Of a stretch of DNA of 64,000 nt, positions 58,401 to 64,000 are shown piece after piece (positions within the stretch are counted from its first letter, which is position 1; each line of letters opens with the position of its first letter). The notes below the pieces were generated by a model. The model saw only the letters and a program-made list of their open reading frames with translations. It did no database searches and was not told the DNA's origin. The position numbers were made by a program, and so were the translations under genes. This DNA comes from Streblospio benedicti (lineage: Eukaryota > Annelida > Polychaeta > Spionida > Spionidae): assembly GCA_019095985.1 (NCBI GenBank), contig CM032661.1:10750569-10814568 (forward strand). Reading direction: 5' to 3'.

Positions 58401-60470
58401 TTATAAGCTTTCCCCGCTCTAAGTCTGGCCGGGTACTAGAAATATCTAATATTAACACATACAACTGGAATAAAATTATAACTATCAAAATTCGTTCTTC
58501 ACTGACTACAACATTTTCTACAATGTTTCCCCATGCTCTGAATAGGGTTAATACTTTTAATCCGTTCAAGACAGGGTCACTGGACAATTGTCCACCCCTG
58601 AGTAAGACACACATGAGGGCCTCGTGGGAGTCACTGCGTGACTTGATGAACAACCAGTGGAATGCAGTAGCCAAGGCGCGAAAGTTCCTTAACGACCATC
58701 TTGCCAGCAACCCGGATGTTGATCCCTACCCGGGGGTCTACTCCTGTGTTCCGCAGATGAATCAGGAACTAGAAGACTTCGTGCGACAATGGCTTTTACC
58801 CAAGCTGCCAACACACCGAGATCCAACCACCACTCTCGTTGAGCAACTGCCATGGCTACCCGTTCAGTCATCGGGTCGCCTAGTAGTGGATGTCCTTGAT
58901 GTACAAGAAGCACCAGACAGCGCTGTGCCCGGCCTTGCTAGACGCGAGGCTGAGACGTACAAGGACCTCGTAGAACAAAGAACACTCAACAAACTGTTTG
59001 CTCATGACAAACAGAATGTGTCCCACACCAGCACTATAGCGTCCGCGCTTTGTGTTTTCATCGACCGCTTCAGCATTCTCAACCTAGAGCGCAGCAAGGG
59101 GTCTTTGAATCCGCAAGTCCATCGCGAACAGGAGGCATTAGAACACGAGGCCGAGGACATCCTGCATGGGGTTGTAAAGACCAGCCAGCCTCCTCGGATG
59201 AGAAAGAGGGACGAGCAGCCGACTGGGGAAGCGAGTCGCGTGAGGGATGCTGGGTCCTCCGTGTCACGCGCCCCGTCCGTCAGATCGGTTGCAGCGAATA
59301 ACCTGAGCAGCTCAAGTTCTAGCATGAGCTTGAGTGGCGCATCCTCCTCGGGAGAAACGGAGGACAACCTTGGCCGCCCAGCTCAGCCTTCTAGAGAGGG
59401 GAGCAAGGCCAAGCCCAAGACTTCCCCCACAGCAGGCGGACAGACGGCGTCTGCCATTCCACGACGTGCCACCAGCAAGGGTACCACCGTGACGAGTGCG
59501 CAGGGCCCTCCACCGTGTTCTTCAGAGTCACGCGGACATGGATCGGGCACCACTTCCTCCCAGGAGAAGAAAGGGCCTGGTCCCAACAAGAAGCGGTAGG
59601 CGAGCAGGTGGGGAGGTGGGGCTATACCGTACATGGATTGATGAATCCACTTGTGGCGTAGCCCCCGGGATCGACAGTGCTCGAAGGCGAGTGGGGCCCA
59701 GTGACACCGGACGTTGTGCCGCGAAATCCTGGTACGGTCCATCCTCGCGGGTGTTAATCAGTTGCCAGATTGCACTCGATATTGAGCTTTTCAGCTCGAG
59801 GGGTGGTTCGTCCTACAGGGGTTGTCATGCTGCTGGCTAAACATGCTCTACACGGCACACCCAAACTCGCCATTTGTATGTAAGTTATGTATGTGTGTTT
59901 TCATTTCATCCAGTAGTAGGCCGCAGGAAGAACATTCTCTTCCCCACCCTTTACTTAATGGTGTCCATATGGCGGTTTTTGCCCCATTTTGTGCAACTAC
60001 CTGAGGCGCATGGTCGCCAGTTTCGTCAGGAGTTGCACACCCACTTAAGAACCAGGTGGACGATGGGGGAGAGTCGTGTTCTATGTTCTATTTTCAGGTG
60101 TTCCGGAGGCAAAACTCCCGTGGGGGGTGACTTTCGTCTGAGGACCTCTGCACGCCTCTCATTAGTCTCGTTGATCGCGGATGTGTCGCAGGATCGTTGA
60201 GGCGGGCGGGTTGCGTTTGTCGCGGGCGTGACCGCAGGACAGTCGCAACATACTCCGCAAGACGCGTCGCATGTTCAAGAGTACCAAGCTCACCTCGCGA
60301 AGTCGAACCCGTCGCGCCGTGAGTGCAGCCCGCGCCACCACCTCGTCTGGATAGTGTGCTTGTTTGTTTTGCATGTGAGTTCTCATGCAACTGTATCCCT
60401 CGTGTACAAGCGGAGTGATGCAGCCTCATGGGATCTGGGGGAGTGTTTGACAAAACAAAAAGTTAATGTT
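52400..60470 (+). mobile_element. Large Ty3-like LTR-class element, copy B (fossil)
   Basis: Plus-strand parts in order: leader (52.4-53.05 kb), protease-like with LSMGWLCMYGVELDYKARTI (53.1-53.45), N-terminal RT segment (53.74-54.06), RNase H-like with YYPRPDTDFHLRVDASLF (54.1-54.35), linker and integrase-like (54.4-55.25), LTR-like stretch (55.26-55.85), gag-like region (55.86-59.6) and a tail ending in a G-rich tract (about 60.45). The same order occurs in copy A on the other strand. It is broken, with many breaks, and lacks the two hAT-like insertions. No flanking LTR pair was identified, so the true element ends are uncertain. Confidence 0.75.
55860..59599 (+). other. Gag-like coiled-coil region of copy B (fossil part)
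   Basis: The counterpart of 23132-26426. It shows APETKSWAQQVEEEEARS, AFPQLHPEVTVPVTRLPVDQ, FECVLEHWAHFHMKAGKCF and WFTNTVLCRV. A Ser/Pro linker, a coiled coil (KELRDIHAKHDN) and a second half (58385-59599) with SNPDVDPYPGVYSCV and a Ser-rich basic tail follow. Function unknown; a structural particle protein is inferred from position and composition. Broken. Confidence 0.5.
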
Positions 60471-61092
60471 TAGGTCATCCAGTGCGCAGTGATTATAGCA
60501 TCCCTGCAAGGGTTAAAGTAGTTTAATATTGCTTTTCACTGGATTAGGATAGTAATCCCCTCGGTCACACACACCTTGCTTGAGTTATCCACTTCTCTAT
60601 AAGCCCCTGTAGGGATTAGGGACCCAGTACTCTGTAGTACTGGATGACTTGAGCTTTTAGAGCTCACTTCTCTTTCAGACAATGGTCGGGCAGGTTAGGG
60701 CTGGCAACCTTTCCTCGTGAGGAAAGGCCCTTATTCTACCATCTCCACGGGGGCTAGCCGATGGCTAGGCCTCATTGTCGCATCACCTCACGCTGGTGCA
60801 TGTGGCGGTATTCTTTTCACTTATATGTGGTATGTGTCAGTATCAGTCCCTTGTGTAGACAGGGCCCTGGTGGGATCACTGGCCATAGAGCCTTGCCATA
60901 TAAAAGTGGAAGCTACTGTCACATCGTAGTAGTGAATGAGGTCTCTTCTTAAACAACACAACAACGAGAAGTACGCGGGGTTGGTTACAAGCCCCGGCTG
61001 CAACGAGGCGGGTCTGCTCTGCGAGAGTGAACTCGCATCAGCACGATGAGGTCGCGGGTGCGCCGCAGCGCGGTCTGCGCGTGACCGCGGCC
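60471..61092. other. Hairpin-rich GC-richer stretch, unrecognised
   Basis: Contains several perfect short hairpins (CCTTTCCTCGTGAGGAAAGG, CCAGTACTCTGTAGTACTGG, CTAGCCGATGGCTAG), a TATAAAAG near 60898, and a very GC-rich end (60985-61090). It could be the LTR of an unrelated element or a structured short repeat. No coding frame. Confidence 0.4.
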
Positions 61093-61403
61093 CAAGCCCC
61101 CTATAAAATTTGTTCACACTAATATATAAAGGAAACCTGCCTGATTCTCCATTAAGACCTAGTAATGAGGCATATTTGTTTACACTAAGTATATATCTAC
61201 AGAATTTACAATGGCATTTTTCAAAGATATCATTAAACTTTTCATTGTATAGAGTGTGGCATTTAGAAATTTTGTAACCAAGTAGATCAGAACCGTACAT
61301 GAAGACTGGTTTCACTACCCTATCAAATAGATGCATCTCTGTGGTAAAAGATGGTTTGCCACCTTTAAAGCAACTCATGAGTATAAACATGGCTTTCAAA
61401 CAA
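61093..61403 (-). pseudogene. LINE reverse transcriptase C-terminal fragment
   Basis: The minus frame reads KAMFILMSCFKGGKPSFTTE, HLFDRVVKPVFMYGSDLLGY, then FCRYILSVNKYASLLGLNGE and SGRFPLYI. This is the conserved C-terminal part of a non-LTR reverse transcriptase (LFD-x-x-VKPV-x-x-YG). Similarity ends at about 61093, next to GC-rich unrelated sequence, and at about 61403, where Penelope terminal text starts. Clade uncertain. Confidence 0.78.
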
Positions 61404-62460
61404 CAAGTATCACTAATTTTGCGATAAATCCAGAAAAAACTTACTATAATTATACGATTTTTTTTTCACCATTCATTAATAAAGACTATCTTAATATTTT
61501 TGCGAACATTTTCTATGGCCATCATCTGAGACTTTTCTGTCACCAGATGGCAGCACGTGACAGAAGTGTAAGTCGGTCAGTGTTTGTTGTTGGGGGTGGT
61601 CGAGGGCACGCGCGGTGGTTTGGGGCTGCCCTGGGTCTCAGAAGGTTGTCGTAGGCGTGAGATAACTGGTATGCTCCTTCATCTCTGTTCATGTTCTCCT
61701 CAGTCTTTCGGATTGTTATCGACTCTAAGATTTGTCTGTCCAGTAGATTCGACTCCTTACACACAACTTTAGCACTATCCCAATATGGTACATGGTAGAG
61801 GTTGTTCATGTGGTCAGTTATGGCTGATTGGTGAACTTCTGTGGTGCTGAGGTGAGTGACTCTTGTGCGCACATTTTTATGGTCATGCGTCTCCACATTT
61901 CTTTGATGCTCCTTGAGCCGTGTGCCAAATTTCCTGCCTGATTCACCAATGTATAAACTTGGACAGTTCTTACACCCAATACTGTACACACTCCCACATA
62001 CTTCTTCTTGTTTGATTTTGTCCTTGGGATGAACTAAAATCTTGCGGAGAGTCTTATAAGGCTTGAAGGCTGAACAGGTCTTGTGATCTTTTAAAACCTT
62101 AGCCATTCTTTCAGACAAGCCTTTAATGTAAGGGAAAACGGCCATATCTCTGGCTCCCTTAGAGTCTTTTTCTGCTGTCTCCCGAGACTTCTTATTGTTG
62201 GTATCTTTCTTCTTTCTCTTCACTTTTTGAATATCCCACTTAGGGTAATCACAAGTGGTCAGTGCATCCATGATCATGCGTTCTTCAGTCTCTTTATCTA
62301 GCTCTTCTGTTACGACTTACACTTCTGTCACGTGCTGCCACCTGGTGACAGAAAAGTCTCAGACAAAGGACGTTGAAAATGTTCGAAAATATTAAGACAC
62401 TTATAGTAAGTTTTTCTGGATTTATCGCAAAATTAGTGATACTTGTTGATAGAAAAAAGA
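61404..62460 (-). mobile_element. Penelope-like element 3' part with inverted terminal repeats, lineage 3
   Basis: The open minus frame 62277-61540 holds SVYSIGCKNCPSLYIGESGR, the GIY-YIG motif, then KFGTRLKEHQRNVETHDHKN and a C-terminal NRDEGAYQL. The ends are inverted: 61404-61577 is the complement of 62310-62447, sharing TTACACTTCTGTCACGTGCT, CAGAAAAGTCTCAGA and GATTTATCGCAAAATTAGTG. Only the 3' coding part is present. Penelope-like elements are known to carry such terminal duplications in either orientation. It lies in the intron before the first LDLa exon. Confidence 0.75.
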
Positions 62461-62544
62461 AATCCAATGAATCTCTTTACAAATGGCTTTCAAACCTCTC
62501 TCTAATAGATCATACAATCATAGGACTGTTTTCTATCACTGTAG

Positions 62545-62661
62545 TCTGTGAGCCGCATGAGTGGAAGTGTGCAGATGGACCATGCGTGCCTCATTATAGG
62601 CGATGTGATGGTGACACAAACTGTCCTGATGGATCTGATGAGATGGACTGTCTAAATCACG
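62545..62661 (+). CDS. LDL-receptor class A exon 1
   Basis: The exon reads [20 protein letters not shown], then [15 protein letters not shown]. Six cysteines and the C-x-DGSDE-x-x-C calcium cage define an LDLa repeat. The acceptor is CACTGTAG and the donor GTAAGT. Its 117 nt with phase 1 at both ends is the usual single-domain LDLa exon. The host protein (LRP-, perlecan- or SVEP-like) cannot be named from these exons alone. Confidence 0.88.
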
Positions 62662-62992
62662 GTAAGTGGGATGCTTTTTAAAGACGATGTGTATTGTTTC
62701 ACAGTGATTTTATTGTTTAGTTCCAGTTAGCAAATATACTCTTACACACAGATAGATTCCAGAAAGTTCTCTGAAAGAGAATTTCTAAAATTAATATTAT
62801 AAACGTTTTCAAGCTCTACAAGGCTTCTTATCAAATAAAATGTCTCCACAAAATTAACAAAATAATACTGCATAACAAAAATTATAAGGTATCAAAACAT
62901 TACAGTACAAAGAGATTAACATTGAATACATAGATTAACATTGGGTGGTTAATGATAATATCAATCATAATAACGTGAAAGCTTGTCCGGAG

Positions 62993-63467
62993 ACATACAT
63001 ACATACATACATACATACATACATACATACATACATACATACATACACATACATACATACATACATACATACATACATACATACATACATACATACATAC
63101 ATACATACATACATACATACATACATACATACATACATACATACACATACATACATACATACATACATACATACACACACATACATACATACACACATAC
63201 ATACATACATACATACATACATACATACATACATACATACATACATACATACATACATACATACATACATACATACATACATACATACATACATACATAC
63301 ATACATACATACATACATACATACATACATACATACATACATACATACATACATACATACATACATACATACATACATACATACATACATACATACATAC
63401 ATACATACATACATACATACATACATACACACATACATACATACACACATACATACATACACACTAG
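62993..63467. repeat. (ACAT)n microsatellite, about 475 bp
   Basis: Almost pure ATAC/ACAT repeat with a few ACAC interruptions clustered near 63170-63195 and 63428-63448. It lies in the intron between the two LDLa exons. All long frames across it are repeat artefacts. Length in the assembly is probably unreliable. Confidence 0.97.
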
Positions 63468-63631
63468 CAGCGCCTTAAACTAGACAAATTCCCCAACTTT
63501 TGGTATATCGCCATGCTTGTTAAAATCTGGTGCAAGGTATCTTGCTTAATATGCATCGTACAGGCCTCACTGTGCAGCCCTACACATAGACGCACAGGAT
63601 ACAATCATAAGACTGTTTTCCATCACTGTAG

Positions 63632-63742
63632 TCTGTGAGCCACATGAGTGGAAGTGTGCAGATGGACCATGCGTGCCTAAGTTTGAGCGATGTGATGGTG
63701 TCACACACTGTACTGATGGATCTGATGAGATGGACTGTCCTG
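63632..63742 (+). CDS. LDL-receptor class A exon 2, tandem duplicate
   Basis: The exon reads [20 protein letters not shown], then [15 protein letters not shown]. It is nearly identical to exon 1 over its first 17 residues. The preceding intron bases (ACAATCATA-GACTGTTTTC, CATCACTGTAG) are also shared, so exon and acceptor were duplicated together. The donor is GTAAGT; 111 nt, phase 1-1. The repeat differs mainly in its second half. Confidence 0.9.
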
Positions 63743-63972
63743 GTAAGTATGAGCATAACAAACGCCATCCACATCAGGTATTCTGTGGCTTTTGGAATAT
63801 CTGTGAACATTCCAATGGTTAGCAGGATAACCCATACTTCACTTGGCACATTCCAATAAGTGATAGATGTAGATGTAGATCTAAATCTTTGACACTTTCA
63901 AGCAGTATAAACTTTGAACATCATGTGGAAAAATTCCATTCATTGCCTTGATTGATATTCTTTCTATTACAG

Positions 63973-64000
63973 ATCAAATTCAGACAGGCCAGGGATTGCT
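63973..64000 (+). CDS. Start of next exon of the LDLa gene, truncated by window end
   Basis: Acceptor TTCTATTACAG at 63962-63972. With the leftover G of exon 2 it reads CPDQIQTGQGLL. Too short to assign a domain; the phase fits. Confidence 0.55.

Noticed and set aside
62900-63483. Five long frames on both strands of Tyr-Ile-His-Thr or Met-Tyr-Val-Cys repeats
   Set aside because: They are the six-frame reading of an (ACAT)n microsatellite.

Overview
The window is invertebrate genomic DNA: spliced host exons in long AT-rich introns, packed with transposable elements, satellites and foldbacks, plus one 100-N assembly gap (50203-50302). Most of the elements look like those of lophotrochozoan, probably bivalve, genomes: Helentron-like arrays that end in a GACGG-type microsatellite and a short hairpin, several GIY-YIG Penelope lineages, and frequent TACATGTA. 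That placement is an inference; nothing here fixes the species.

Two host genes are supported. On the minus strand, ten exons between 43199 and 1632 join in perfect phase with GT/AG borders and encode the membrane-proximal ectodomain of a non-chordate classical (type III, DN-cadherin-like) cadherin: last cadherin repeat, NC domain, EGF, laminin G, EGF, laminin G, then a Cys-rich module. The membrane anchor and cytoplasmic tail must lie left of base 1. The upstream cadherin repeats are not visible to the right of 43.2 kb. On the plus strand at the right end, two recently duplicated LDL-receptor class A exons (62545-62661, 63632-63742) and the start of a third exon belong to a second gene that leaves the window.

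Layout. 0.6-9.9 kb: MITEs, a 199-bp direct duplication, two inverted repeats carrying hammerhead-ribozyme-like cores, a Helentron-like cassette with a minisatellite, and a 1.1-kb TIR element. 12.7-15.2 kb: a LINE stump joined to a Ty3-type integrase and LTR. 16.5-17.9 kb: a trimeric higher-order satellite. 18.2-18.7 kb: a G-rich minisatellite. 19.7-22.3 kb: LINE and Penelope fragments. 22.3-32.8 kb (minus) and about 52.4-60.5 kb (plus): two broken copies of one large Ty3-like element family with a long coiled-coil, gag-like region; the first carries two nested hAT-like insertions. 33.8-37.8 kb: Penelope remnants with hammerhead cores, a nested 1.7-kb foldback transposon and a LINE fragment. 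39.1-42.7 kb: SINE, an inverted pair of repeats and another Penelope lineage. 43.3-48.5 kb: SINE, a 585-bp near-perfect palindrome and three LINE 3' ends. 61.1-62.5 kb: a LINE fragment and a Penelope element with inverted ends, just upstream of the LDLa exons.

Most notable are the hammerhead-like cores shared by otherwise diverged Penelope ends, the paired large Ty3-like element with its unusual part order, and the cleanly datable nested insertions.
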